This document shows positions 1 to 8,335 of a stretch of DNA of 64,000 nt, one piece after another. Every line of letters begins with the position of its first letter. The first letter of the stretch is position 1. Origin of the DNA: Micromonospora sp. MA102 (lineage in GTDB: Bacteria; Actinomycetota; Actinomycetes; Mycobacteriales; Micromonosporaceae); contig NZ_JAMWEG010000002.1 in assembly GCF_025460765.1 (NCBI RefSeq), forward strand, positions 310,001-374,000. The letters run 5' to 3'. The notes under the pieces are model-generated. The model was not told the origin of the DNA. It searched no databases and saw only the letters and a program-made list of their open reading frames with translations. The translations under genes were made by a program, and so were the position numbers.

Positions 1-1
1 C

Positions 2-505
2 GCCCGGTTCGGGCTGACCGGGCTGCGCCCGCTGCACCCGCCCCGCCCCGGCTCGCCCGCCGCCGGCCCCGGCCGGGGCATCGGCCGGATCGGCGAGCTG
101 CCCACCCCGCTCACGCTGGCCGAGCTGACCCGGCACGCCGCCGCCGTGCTCCCCGTCACCGCCTGGGGAGTTCGCGCCGCCGGGGATCCCGGGCGTATGG
201 TTCGTACCCTCGCCGTCAGCGGCGGCTCGGGGGACAGCTTCCTCGCCGAGGCGACCGCGGCCGGGGTGGACGCGTTCCTCACCGCCGACCTGCGCCACCA
301 TCCCGCCGGTGAGCACCTCGCCGCCGGCGGCCCGGCCCTGCTGGACGCCGCCCACTGGGCGACCGAGCGACCCTGGCTGGACGACCTGGCCGCCCACCTG
401 CGGGACGAGCTGGGCGTCGAGACCACGGTGTCCGACCTGGACACCGACCCGTGGACCGTGCACGCCGCCGCACCCCGACCGGACGACAAGGAGCCCCGAC
501 CGTGA
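2..505 (+). CDS. Nif3-like dinuclear metal centre protein, 3' part
   Basis: Open from the window edge to a TGA at 503-505, so the 5' end is missing. The C-terminal 167 residues carry the Nif3/YbgI hallmarks GRIGELPTPLTL, LAVSGGSGDSFL, TADLRHHPAGEH and the metal-binding HWATERPWL. Members of this family (Rv2230c in M. tuberculosis) form hexameric toroids with a two-metal site; often annotated as GTP cyclohydrolase I type 2, but the cellular role is unsettled. It overlaps the next gene by four bases (GTGA), so the two are probably translationally coupled and form an operon with the RNase H gene downstream, the same order as in mycobacteria. Confidence 0.9.
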   Translation, partial: ARFGLTGLRPLHPPRPGSPAAGPGRGIGRIGELPTPLTLAELTRHAAAVLPVTAWGVRAAGDPGRMVRTLAVSGGSGDSFLAEATAAGVDAFLTADLRHHPAGEHLAAGGPALLDAAHWATERPWLDDLAAHLRDELGVETTVSDLDTDPWTVHAAAPRPDDKEPRP

Positions 506-1239
506 AGGCTGACCCGAAGGTGCAGCGCCGCCTGCTCGACCTGCAGGCGATCGACACCACGCTCGCCCAGCTCGCCCACCGCCGCCGGACGCTGCCGGAG
601 CTGGCCGAGCTGGAGGCCCTGGCGCGCGAACTCTCCGCGCTGGAGGACGAGCGGGTCCGCGCCCAGGTGGCCGTGGACGACCTGGACCGGGACATCGCCC
701 GGCTGGAGAAGGACGTCGACCAGGTCCGGGCCCGCAAGACCAAGGACGAGAACCGCCTCGCCGCGGGCACCGGCCCGGCCCGTGAGCTGGAGGCGCTCCA
801 GCACGAGCTGACCTCGCTCAACCGCCGGCAGGGCGACCTGGAGGACGCCGAGCTGGAGCTGATGGAGCAGCGGGAGACCGCGCAGGGCGTGCTGGACGGC
901 GTCGAGCGGCGGATCGCCGAGGCCCGGGACCGGCGCGTCGCCGCCGAGCAGCGCCGCGACGACAGCCTCGCCGAGATCGCCAAGGAGGAGGAGTTCAAGC
1001 GCGGCGCCCGCCAGCCGCTGGCCGGCGACCTGCCCGCCGACCTGGTCGCCCTCTACGACAAGATCCGCACGGACACCGGCCTGGGCGCGGCGCTGCTCAC
1101 CGGCGCCCGCTGCGGGGGTTGCCGGCTGGAGCTCTCCGGCGCCGACCTGGCCCGGATCCGCAAGGCCGACCCGGACGACGTGGTCCGCTGCGAGGAGTGC
1201 CGGCGGATCATGGTCCGGACCAACGAGTCCGGGCTGTAG
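502..1239 (+). CDS. Zinc-ribbon coiled-coil protein (Rv2229c-like, DUF164)
   Basis: 245 residues. The GTG at 502 overlaps the upstream stop (GTGA) and gives the usual family start MKADPKVQRRLLDLQ. Residues about 20-170 are a long charged, Glu/Arg-rich helix predicted to form a coiled coil. The C-terminus is a zf-RING_7 type ribbon with CGGCRLEL near residue 200 and CEECRRIM near residue 232, i.e. four cysteines for one zinc. The family is conserved in Actinobacteria next to Nif3 and RNase HI; its function is not firmly known, nucleic-acid binding is an inference from the ribbon. Confidence 0.88.
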   Translation: MKADPKVQRRLLDLQAIDTTLAQLAHRRRTLPELAELEALARELSALEDERVRAQVAVDDLDRDIARLEKDVDQVRARKTKDENRLAAGTGPARELEALQHELTSLNRRQGDLEDAELELMEQRETAQGVLDGVERRIAEARDRRVAAEQRRDDSLAEIAKEEEFKRGARQPLAGDLPADLVALYDKIRTDTGLGAALLTGARCGGCRLELSGADLARIRKADPDDVVRCEECRRIMVRTNESGL

Positions 1240-1244
1240 CCGCC

Positions 1245-2432
1245 GTGGCGGTGCGCGCGGTCGTGATCGAGGCCGACGGCGGGTCCCGGGGCAATCCGGG
1301 GCCGGCCGGCTACGGCGCGGTGGTCCGGGACCCGGCGACCGGCGAGGTGCTGGCCGAGCGGGCCGAGGCGATCGGCACGGCCACCAACAACGTGGCCGAG
1401 TACCGGGGCCTGATCGCCGGGCTGGAGGCCGCCGCCGAGCTGGGCGCGGCCGAGGTGGAGGCCCGGATGGACTCCAAGCTGGTGGTCGAGCAGATGTGCG
1501 GCCGCTGGCAGATCAAGAACCCGGGGCTGCGGCCGCTGGCCGCGCAGGCCGCCGGGCTGGTCGGCCGCTTCGCCAGCGTGCGGTTCAGCTGGGTGCCCCG
1601 CGAGCGCAACAAGCACGCCGACGCCCTGGCGAACGCGGCGATGGACGCGGCGGCCGGTCTGGCACCGACCCGCCCGGTGGAGGCGCCGCGCGAGGCCGCC
1701 GCCCCCGACCCGGCGGTCCGTGAGGTGGCTGCCCGTGCCGCGACCGGCCGGGCCACCGGCACCGACCCGGCCACCATTCCGGCCTCCTGGGAGCCGCGCC
1801 CGACCGAGGAGGCCACCCGGCTGATCCTGGTCCGGCACGGCGAGACCGAGCGGACCGTGCAGAAGCGCTACTCGGGGCGCGGCGACGTGCCGCTGACCGA
1901 ACGGGGCCGGGCCCAGGCGCGGGCCACGGCCGCCCGGGTGGCCGCCCTCGCGCCGTCGGTCGCGGCCGTGGTCAGCTCGCCCCTCGCGCGGTGCGTGGCC
2001 ACCGCAGAGGCGGTCGCCGCGCTGGTCGGCAACCCGCCGGTACGCCCCGACGACGACCTCATCGAGTGCGACTTCGGGGTCTGGGAGGGGTGCACCTTCG
2101 CCGAGGTGCGCGAGGGCTGGGCCGGGGAACTGGACGCCTGGCTGGCCTCCACCCGGGTCGCCCCGCCGGAGGGCGAGTCGTTCGTCGCGGTCGCCGAGCG
2201 GACCGGTCGGGCCGTCGACCGGCTCCGGAAGGCGTACCCGGGGGAGACCGTCGTGGTGGTCTCCCACGTCTCGCCCATCAAGCTGGTGCTGCGCGACGCC
2301 CTCGCGGCCGGCGACGCCTTCCTGCACCGGCTCTACCTGGACACCGCGGGGATCTCGGTGCTCGACCTCTACCCGGACGGCGGCGTCGCGGTCCGCTCGG
2401 TCAACGACACCTCCCACCTCGCCGACGTCTGA
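1245..2432 (+). CDS. Bifunctional RNase HI / histidine phosphatase
   Basis: 395 residues, two catalytic domains as in Rv2228c. Residues 1-140 are RNase HI: Asp11 in ADGGSRGNPGP, Glu52 in NNVAEYRG, Asp76 in ARMDSK and Asp126 in NKHADAL supply the two-metal active site that cuts RNA in RNA:DNA hybrids. A Pro/Ala-rich linker (about 145-185) leads to a phosphoglycerate-mutase-type histidine phosphatase with the RHGETER motif (phospho-histidine His198) and a second His in VVSHVSP. In mycobacteria the phosphatase half has alpha-ribazole phosphatase (CobC-like) activity. Start chosen at GTG 1245, 5 bases after the previous stop; GTG 1251 is possible. Confidence 0.93.
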   Translation: MAVRAVVIEADGGSRGNPGPAGYGAVVRDPATGEVLAERAEAIGTATNNVAEYRGLIAGLEAAAELGAAEVEARMDSKLVVEQMCGRWQIKNPGLRPLAAQAAGLVGRFASVRFSWVPRERNKHADALANAAMDAAAGLAPTRPVEAPREAAAPDPAVREVAARAATGRATGTDPATIPASWEPRPTEEATRLILVRHGETERTVQKRYSGRGDVPLTERGRAQARATAARVAALAPSVAAVVSSPLARCVATAEAVAALVGNPPVRPDDDLIECDFGVWEGCTFAEVREGWAGELDAWLASTRVAPPEGESFVAVAERTGRAVDRLRKAYPGETVVVVSHVSPIKLVLRDALAAGDAFLHRLYLDTAGISVLDLYPDGGVAVRSVNDTSHLADV

Positions 2433-2570
2433 TTTCTCCCGGCGCCACCCGGCCGTCCGCGCCCACGGCGACTCCGGCTCGGCGCGTCCGGCGCCGCGCC
2501 GCGACCTGGGGCCGCCGGCCGTTCGGCGCACGCGGGCGGCCGCTCGGCGCATCGCCGTCCTCCGGTAGAA

Positions 2571-2586
2571 CGTGACCGCGCTCACA
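2571..2586 (+). promoter_or_regulatory. CRP/FNR-like palindrome upstream of symporter operon
   Basis: GTGA (2572-2575), six bases, TCACA (2582-2586): this fits the TGTGA-N6-TCACA consensus of actinobacterial CRP proteins except for the first base. It lies about 57 bases before the DUF3311 start. Carboxylate symporters are frequent CRP targets, so regulation of the operon is a reasonable inference. Confidence 0.4.
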
Positions 2587-2642
2587 GGGTCGTAGCCTCC
2601 GGCCGTCACATGGCAAGTTACGAGTTCCCGGAGGTGTGTCAC

Positions 2643-2885
2643 ATGGCAGCACCAGAACCGGAGGCGCCGACAACGGCGCGATCCAGGGCGAAGGACCACA
2701 GTCCCTGGAACTGGTTGCTCTTCATACCGATCGTGGTGCCGCTCATCCCGGCCTTCTTCAACGCCGACTCGCCCCGGCTGTTCGGCTTCCCGCGTTTCTA
2801 CTGGCTGCAACTGGCCTGGATCATCCTCGGCGTGGCCACCACGACGCTGGTCTACCAGATGACGAAGAAGCGGGGTGACCGCTGA
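2643..2885 (+). CDS. DUF3311 small membrane protein
   Basis: 80 residues, two predicted membrane helices (WNWLLFIPIVVPLIPAFF and WLQLAWIILGVATTTLVY) after a charged N-terminus. ATG 2643 is preceded by GGAGG (2630-2634) at good spacing; an in-frame ATG at 2610 lacks a ribosome site. The 11 bases around the two ATGs are a direct repeat (2605-2615 and 2638-2648), so the upstream one looks like a duplicated start context. DUF3311 proteins almost always precede a solute:sodium symporter and probably act as its small partner; here the stop overlaps the symporter start by one base. Confidence 0.9.
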   Translation: MAAPEPEAPTTARSRAKDHSPWNWLLFIPIVVPLIPAFFNADSPRLFGFPRFYWLQLAWIILGVATTTLVYQMTKKRGDR

Positions 2886-4540
2886 TGTGGCGCGACCACC
2901 TCACCGAGATCATCGTCTTCAGCTTCCTCTTCCTGCTGGTCAGCGCCATGGGTTTCGTGGCGGCCCGGTGGCGGGCGCCGCGCGACATGGCGCACCTGGA
3001 CGAGTGGGGCCTGGGCGGGCGCAGCTTCGGCGGCTGGATCACCTGGTTCCTGGTCGGCGGTGACCTCTACACGGCGTACACCTTCGTGGCGGTGCCGGCG
3101 CTGATCTTCGGGGCCGGGGCGGCGGGCTTCTTCGCCGTGCCGTACACGATCGTCATCTACCCGATGGTGTTCCTGGTGCTCTGCCGGCTCTGGTCGGTCT
3201 CGCACCGGCACGGCTTCGTCACCCCGGCGGACTTCGTCCGCAACCGGTTCGACTCGCCGATCCTGGCACTGCTGATCGCCATCACCGGCATCGTGGCGAC
3301 CATGCCGTACATCGCCCTGCAGCTGGTCGGCATCGAGGCGGTGCTCAAGACGATGGGCGTGACCGGGGACAGCGCGGTGGCCCGGCACCTGCCGATCATC
3401 ATCGCCTTCGCCATCCTGGCGGCCTACACCTACCAGTCCGGGCTGCGCGCGCCGGCGCTGATCGCCTTCGTCAAGGACTCGCTGATCTACATCGTGATCC
3501 TGGTGGCGGTCATCTACCTGCCGTACAAGCTGGGTGGCTGGGGCGACATCTTCGACGCGGCCGACGCGAAGTTCAAGGCGTCACCCGCGCCGGGCGACGG
3601 CATCCTGCTCAACGCCAACAACCAGCTCCAGTACGTCACACTGGCGTTCGGCTCGGCGCTGGCGCTGTTCCTCTACCCGCACAGCATCACCGGCGTGCTG
3701 GCCAGCCGGAACCGCGACGTGATCAAGCGGAACATGTCCGCGCTGCCGGCGTACAGCCTGCTGCTCGGGTTGATCGCGCTGCTCGGCTACATGGCCATCG
3801 CGGCGGGCGTGAAGCCGCTGCCCGGCGCCAAGGCCGGCAGCGTCGACGGCAACACGGTGGTGCCACTGCTCTTCGACAGCCAGTTCCCGGACTGGTTCGC
3901 GGGCGTGGCGTACGCGGCCATCGGCATCGGCGCGCTGGTGCCGGCGGCGATCATGTCGATCGCGGCGGCGAACCTGTTCACCCGCAACATCTACAAGGAG
4001 TACCTGAAGCGGGACGCCAGCCCGGCGCAGGAGGCCAACGTCTCGAAGATCACCTCGCTGGTGGTGAAGGTCGGCGCGGTGGCCTGCATCGTCTTCCTCG
4101 ACCCGCAGTTCTCCATCGACCTCCAGCTCATCGGCGGCGTGATCATCCTCCAGACGCTGCCGGCGGTTGCTCTGGGCCTCTACACCCGCTGGTTCCACCG
4201 GAACGCGCTGATCGCCGGCTGGGTGGCCGGCATGGGCCTCGGCATGTGGATGCTCTACCAGATCGGGAATCCGACCACCGGCAAGAAGCACTTCGCCGGC
4301 TCGGCCTTCCCGCTCTCCGAGTTCGGCTTCGACACCAAGAAGACGATCTACGTGGGCATCGTGGCGGTGCTGGTCAACCTGGCGGTGGCCGCGCTGCTCA
4401 CCCTGGTGCTGCGGGCCGCGAAGGTGGCCGACGGGGTGGACGGCACCACCCCGGACGACTACTTCGCCGACGAGGGCGACGCGCGGGTCACCCCCGGCGT
4501 GGAGCGGGACGCGGACGCCGCTCCCGAGCCGGTCGCCTGA
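2885..4540 (+). CDS. Sodium:solute symporter (SSS family)
   Basis: 551 residues with about 13 hydrophobic membrane segments, the usual size of SSS carriers of the MctC/ActP/YhjB type that bring monocarboxylates or amino acids in with sodium or protons. Family-like stretches include LGGRSFGGWITWFLVGGD near residue 40, FVTPADFVRNRFDS near 115 and YPHSITGVLASRN near 264. The C-terminal 30 residues are acidic and cytoplasmic. It starts on the stop codon of the DUF3311 gene (TGATG), so the pair is one transcriptional and translational unit. Substrate cannot be read from the sequence. Confidence 0.93.
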   Translation: MWRDHLTEIIVFSFLFLLVSAMGFVAARWRAPRDMAHLDEWGLGGRSFGGWITWFLVGGDLYTAYTFVAVPALIFGAGAAGFFAVPYTIVIYPMVFLVLCRLWSVSHRHGFVTPADFVRNRFDSPILALLIAITGIVATMPYIALQLVGIEAVLKTMGVTGDSAVARHLPIIIAFAILAAYTYQSGLRAPALIAFVKDSLIYIVILVAVIYLPYKLGGWGDIFDAADAKFKASPAPGDGILLNANNQLQYVTLAFGSALALFLYPHSITGVLASRNRDVIKRNMSALPAYSLLLGLIALLGYMAIAAGVKPLPGAKAGSVDGNTVVPLLFDSQFPDWFAGVAYAAIGIGALVPAAIMSIAAANLFTRNIYKEYLKRDASPAQEANVSKITSLVVKVGAVACIVFLDPQFSIDLQLIGGVIILQTLPAVALGLYTRWFHRNALIAGWVAGMGLGMWMLYQIGNPTTGKKHFAGSAFPLSEFGFDTKKTIYVGIVAVLVNLAVAALLTLVLRAAKVADGVDGTTPDDYFADEGDARVTPGVERDADAAPEPVA

Positions 4541-4548
4541 GCTTGCCC

Positions 4549-4583
4549 GAGGCCCCGGTCGCCACGTCGGCGGCCGGGGCCTC
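4549..4583. terminator. Bidirectional terminator hairpin between symporter and marR
   Basis: Arms 4549-4558 and 4574-4583 are perfect 10-base complements (GAGGCCCCGG / CCGGGGCCTC), and the stem continues through a G-T pair and CGCC/GGCG to a five-base loop. It sits between convergent genes and has no T tract, as is common in actinobacteria. Confidence 0.75.
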
Positions 4584-4592
4584 GTCATGCGC

Positions 4593-5072
4593 TCAGCGGC
4601 GGCGGGTGCGCGATTCGAGGGCCTCGTTGAGCCGGTGCAGCAGGTCCGCCAGGCTCTCCCGGTCGTCCGGCGACCAGGCGGCCAGGATGTCGCCGTAGAG
4701 CCGGGTCCGGGCCGCCCGCACCGCGGCCATGCGCTGGAGGCCGGCCGGGGTGGGGGAGATCACCGTGCCGCGCCCGTCGGCCGGGTCCGGGGTACGCGAG
4801 ATCAGCCCGTCCCGCTGCATCGCCGAGACCTGCCGGGTGACCGTGGAGCCGTCCAGGTTCAGCCTCGTGGCCAGGGCGGAGACGTTCTGCGGGCCGGCGC
4901 CGGCCAGGTGCCGCAGGATCACGTACGCCGCCCGGTCCAGCACCCGGTGCTCGGCCGTGCCGGTCGCCCGGCGGGTCGCCTCGCCGAGCCGCAGGAGCAT
5001 CGCCACCTCGGTCTCGATCTGGCCGAGGGTGGCCTCGTCCGCAGCGGTTCCCGTCGTCTCGTCGTCCGTCAT
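4593..5072 (-). CDS. MarR-family transcriptional regulator
   Basis: 159 residues. A winged helix-turn-helix spans about residues 55-125: recognition segment NVSALATRLNLDGSTVTRQV followed by the wing motif DPADGRGTVISPT. MarR proteins are dimeric repressors usually released by small phenolic or oxidant ligands. Start chosen at ATG 5072 (MTDDETTGT); upstream codons in frame run into the operator region. It is divergent from an MFS exporter gene, 58 bases apart, and the gap holds two palindromes, so it most likely represses both itself and the transporter. Confidence 0.92.
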   Translation of the reverse strand: MTDDETTGTAADEATLGQIETEVAMLLRLGEATRRATGTAEHRVLDRAAYVILRHLAGAGPQNVSALATRLNLDGSTVTRQVSAMQRDGLISRTPDPADGRGTVISPTPAGLQRMAAVRAARTRLYGDILAAWSPDDRESLADLLHRLNEALESRTRRR

Positions 5073-5112
5073 AGCTGTATGATACAACTGATTTACCTGT
5101 AATATACAGCTA
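5072..5112. promoter_or_regulatory. Twin MarR operators in divergent promoter
   Basis: Two palindromes lie side by side: TGTAT-g-ATACA at 5077-5087 and CTGTA-ata-TACAG at 5097-5109. In addition the outer nine bases, TAGCTGTAT (5072-5080) and ATACAGCTA (5104-5112), are perfect inverted repeats. A TAATAT hexamer at 5100-5105 could be the -10 box of the transporter promoter and would be covered by the bound repressor. The AT-rich composition stands out in this GC-rich region. Confidence 0.75.
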
Positions 5113-5130
5113 TCTGTCTGGAGGCGCGGA

Positions 5131-6363
5131 GTGGATCGGCGATCCGAACCCAACCGCAGTGCCATCTACGCCACCACCCTGGTGGCCTTCCTTGCCATCG
5201 CCGGCATCGCCGTGGTGGACCCGATCCTGCCCGCCATCGGCGAGGCGATCGGGGTCACCGCCTGGCAGGTCGAGCTGCTCTTCACGGCGTACATCGCGGT
5301 GATGGCCGTGGGCATGATCCCGGCGACCCTCGCCAGCGGGAAGTTCGGCTTCAAGCCGGTGCTGATCACCGGCGTCTCGGTGGTCGGCCTGGCCGCCATC
5401 CTCGCGTCGTTCAGCAACGACATCGTGCAGCTCTCCGTGCTGCGCGGCGTGTGGGGCCTGGGCAACGCCATGTTCTTCGCCACCGCCATGGTGGTGCTGG
5501 TCAACCTGGCCAACGACCGGGAGTGGGTCGTCGGCCTCTTCGAGACCGCGCTCGGCCTCGGCTTCGCCGTCGGCCCGCTGATCGGCGGCCTGCTCGGCGA
5601 GGTGAGCTGGCGGCTGCCGTTCTTCGTCTGCGGCGTGTTCATGGTGCTGGCCCTGGCCGTGGCCTCCCGCAAGCTCCGCGAACCGGCCAACAAGCAGGCC
5701 CCCGTACGCCTCGGCGCGATCTTCTCGACCTACCGCAAGCCGGCGTTCATCACCCTCTGCGTGGTCACCGCCGCCTACAACTTCGTCTTCTTCGTGGTGC
5801 TCGGCTATACGCCGCTCTACCTGCACCTCGACGTCATCCCGCTGGGCCTGGCCTTCACCGGCTGGGGCCTCGGCCTGGCCGCCGGCATCCTGCTGATCGG
5901 CCACCGGCTGGCGCACCGGATCGGCGCGGTGCAGACCGTCGGCGTCGCCATCGCCGGCCTGCTGGTCTGCATGGTCCTCTTCGCCACCTCCACCGGCACC
6001 GCCATGTCGCTGGTGGTCCTGGTCCTCGCCGGCCTGTTCATGGGCCTGGCCAACGCCAACCTCACCGACCTCGCCCTGGGCCTCGGCTCCAGCGACCGGC
6101 GGGTCGCCACCGGCGCCTTCAACCTGGTCCGCTGGGGCGCCGCCGCGCCGGCCCCGATCATCGCCGGCAAGCTCGCCGAGCACTCGCTCGCCCTGCCGTT
6201 CTGGGTCGGGTTCGGCGTCCTCGCCGTCGGCGTGCTGGTCTACCTCGCCTTCGCGCACGTGATGGCCGCCGGCTACGGCGAGCGGGTGCTCTGGTCCCGG
6301 TGGAACTCCGCCGCCCGCCGCAACGAGCACGCCCCCGAGGAGCCGGTCGGCGAGGCGTACTGA
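5131..6363 (+). CDS. MFS transporter, drug-exporter type
   Basis: 410 residues, twelve predicted membrane helices. The N-terminal half has the helix-1/2 signature DPILPAIGEAIGVTAWQVE and the AxGxxxGPLxGG-like motif C of drug:H+ antiporters (ETALGLGFAVGPLIGGLLGE) in helix 5, which favours export. GTG 5131 follows GGAGG (5120-5124) by six bases. It is transcribed away from the marR gene and under its palindromes, the classic arrangement of an inducible efflux pump. Substrate unknown. Confidence 0.92.
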   Translation: MDRRSEPNRSAIYATTLVAFLAIAGIAVVDPILPAIGEAIGVTAWQVELLFTAYIAVMAVGMIPATLASGKFGFKPVLITGVSVVGLAAILASFSNDIVQLSVLRGVWGLGNAMFFATAMVVLVNLANDREWVVGLFETALGLGFAVGPLIGGLLGEVSWRLPFFVCGVFMVLALAVASRKLREPANKQAPVRLGAIFSTYRKPAFITLCVVTAAYNFVFFVVLGYTPLYLHLDVIPLGLAFTGWGLGLAAGILLIGHRLAHRIGAVQTVGVAIAGLLVCMVLFATSTGTAMSLVVLVLAGLFMGLANANLTDLALGLGSSDRRVATGAFNLVRWGAAAPAPIIAGKLAEHSLALPFWVGFGVLAVGVLVYLAFAHVMAAGYGERVLWSRWNSAARRNEHAPEEPVGEAY

Positions 6364-6372
6364 GGTGCGGGG

Positions 6373-6394
6373 GGGTCCCTCCTGCCAGGGGCCC
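6373..6394. terminator. Short hairpin between convergent MFS and TSUP genes
   Basis: GGGTCCCT (6373-6380) pairs with AGGGGCCC (6387-6394) including one G-T pair around a six-base loop, followed by a pyrimidine run CTCCCC. Candidate terminator for the MFS gene. Confidence 0.45.
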
Positions 6395-6406
6395 CTCCCC
6401 GCCCGG

Positions 6407-7168
6407 TCAGCCGAGGGCGCGGTAGAGCAGGTAGAGGCCGATCACCGTGCCGAAGACCACGATGAGGGTCCGCAGCACCACCGGCGGGAGCCGGCGGACC
6501 AGCCGGGCGCCCACGTACCCGCCGACCAGCGTGGCCGGCGCGACCACCGCTACCGCGGCCCAGTTGACCGGACCGAAGAGCGCGAACACCACCAGGGTGG
6601 TCAGCCCCACCATGGCCGAGAGCAGGTTCTTGATGGCCGACACCCGGGCCAGCGTGGTGTCCAGCACCAGGGCCAGACCGGCCACCAGCATCACCCCGAG
6701 CGCCGCGCCGAAGTAACCGCCGTACACGGTGCCCAGCGCGACCATGGCCTGCACGGTGACGGTACGGCGGCGCGGGCTCAGGTCGGCCGGATGGCCGACC
6801 AGCCGGCGCAGCGGGTCCTGGAAGGCCAGCACGGCGGTCGCGCCCAGCACCAGGAACGGCACCACCAGTTCGAACGCGCGCGCCGGGGTGGCCAGCAGCA
6901 GCACGCAACCGACGATCGTGCCGGCCACCGCCGTCGGCAGCAGCGGCCAGAGCGCCCGCCCCCGGGGCAGGTCCGCCCGGCTGCCCGCCACGCTGGCCAC
7001 GTAGCCGGGGAAGACCGACACCGAATTGCTGACGTTCGCGGGGACCGGGGGCAGGCCGATCGCGATGAGGGCCGGGAAGGTGATCAGGGAGCCGCCCCCG
7101 GCCACCGCGTTGACCGTGCCCGCGGCGAGACCGGCGGCAACCAGCAGCGCGACGTCGGAGAGGTTCAT
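6407..7168 (-). CDS. TSUP (TauE/SafE) family permease
   Basis: 253 residues with about eight hydrophobic segments in two repeats. The family motif appears twice: AGLAAGTVNAVAGGGSLITF near residue 15 and TVYGGYFGAALGVML near 145. TSUP proteins export or import sulfur-containing or small organic anions (sulfite, taurine breakdown products, sulfonates); the substrate here is unknown. Start set at ATG 7168 (MNLSDVALL), the first hydrophobic stretch; the longer upstream frame is low-complexity. It is transcribed away from the RNase P RNA gene. Confidence 0.9.
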   Translation of the reverse strand: MNLSDVALLVAAGLAAGTVNAVAGGGSLITFPALIAIGLPPVPANVSNSVSVFPGYVASVAGSRADLPRGRALWPLLPTAVAGTIVGCVLLLATPARAFELVVPFLVLGATAVLAFQDPLRRLVGHPADLSPRRRTVTVQAMVALGTVYGGYFGAALGVMLVAGLALVLDTTLARVSAIKNLLSAMVGLTTLVVFALFGPVNWAAVAVVAPATLVGGYVGARLVRRLPPVVLRTLIVVFGTVIGLYLLYRALG

Positions 7169-7273
7169 GATCCCGCAGGCTAGCCCGCCCGGGCCCCGCA
7201 CGCAGGTCCGCCCTGTGCGCACCCCGTGGCGGGCCGGCGTGCGGGGCGGAAATGGGCGCGGGGGCGCCGTCGT

Positions 7274-7279
7274 TAAGAT
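7274..7279 (+). promoter_or_regulatory. -10 hexamer of rnpB
   Basis: TAAGAT lies seven bases before the predicted 5' end of the RNase P RNA at 7286, the spacing expected of a primary sigma factor -10 box. No convincing -35 box is visible. Confidence 0.55.
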
Positions 7280-7285
7280 AAGGGC

Positions 7286-7707
<422 letters not shown>

Positions 7708-7713
7708 CCACCA

Positions 7714-7742
7714 GGTCAGCCTCCGTCAGTTGGGGGCTGACC
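7714..7742 (+). terminator. Probable rnpB terminator hairpin
   Basis: GGTCAGCC (7714-7721) pairs with GGCTGACC (7735-7742), and the stem continues inward through TCC/GGG pairs to a small loop. It starts seven bases after the end of the RNase P RNA. Confidence 0.55.
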
Positions 7743-7972
7743 CTGATGTCCGACATGATCCTCAGAGTGCGCCGCGGAAGCCTTCACGGTCCGCGACACG
7801 GGTGCGCATCGCGGCAAATGAGTACGGCGAAGCGCTGTCGTCGGCCGGCTCCGGGGACGGCACTTTTCTGGCCGCCCCCGTGCCTGGTCGAATCCTTGCC
7901 GATACCGCAGCAGCGACGTCGCCCCGGTGCCGGCCACGCCTCGGCTCAAGCCTCAGCCGACGAGTGACGATC

Positions 7973-8335
7973 TCATCCCTGCAAGACGCGCCGCGGCTTG
8001 AACCGGCGAACCTCCTGCGGCCAGCCGCATGCCTCCGCGATTTTGCCGGCCCACATCCGGGCGGTCGCCTCATCCGGCACGTCCACGATGGTCAGGCCAC
8101 CCAGGAACTCCTTGCTCTCGACATAGGGCCCGTCGGTGATGACCGTCGCACCGCTTGTGGCGTCAGCGTTGAAGACTGGGCCGTCCTCTTCCTCCAGGCC
8201 CCCGGCGAAGACGAATGCCCCGGCGGCCTTGATCTCATCGACAACCGCCCTGGCGAGTGGGCCGCGCCCGTGGAACCACTCCTCGGTGTGGTCACCCACC
8301 CACTGCTGATTGAAGTAGATGAGGTACTCAGGCAT
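7973..8335 (-). CDS. YCII-related (DGPF domain) protein
   Basis: 120 residues. YCII-fold stress-type domain: starts MPEYLIYFNQQWVGDH and carries the domain signature DGPYVESKEFLGG near residue 65 and GWPQEVRRFKP at the end. Such small ferredoxin-like domain proteins have no settled enzymatic role; actinobacterial versions are often adjacent to ECF sigma factors, but none is present here. ATG 8335 is preceded on its strand by a purine-rich GAGGGAG. Transcribed toward rnpB from an otherwise gene-poor stretch. Confidence 0.85.
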   Translation of the reverse strand: MPEYLIYFNQQWVGDHTEEWFHGRGPLARAVVDEIKAAGAFVFAGGLEEEDGPVFNADATSGATVITDGPYVESKEFLGGLTIVDVPDEATARMWAGKIAEACGWPQEVRRFKPRRVLQG

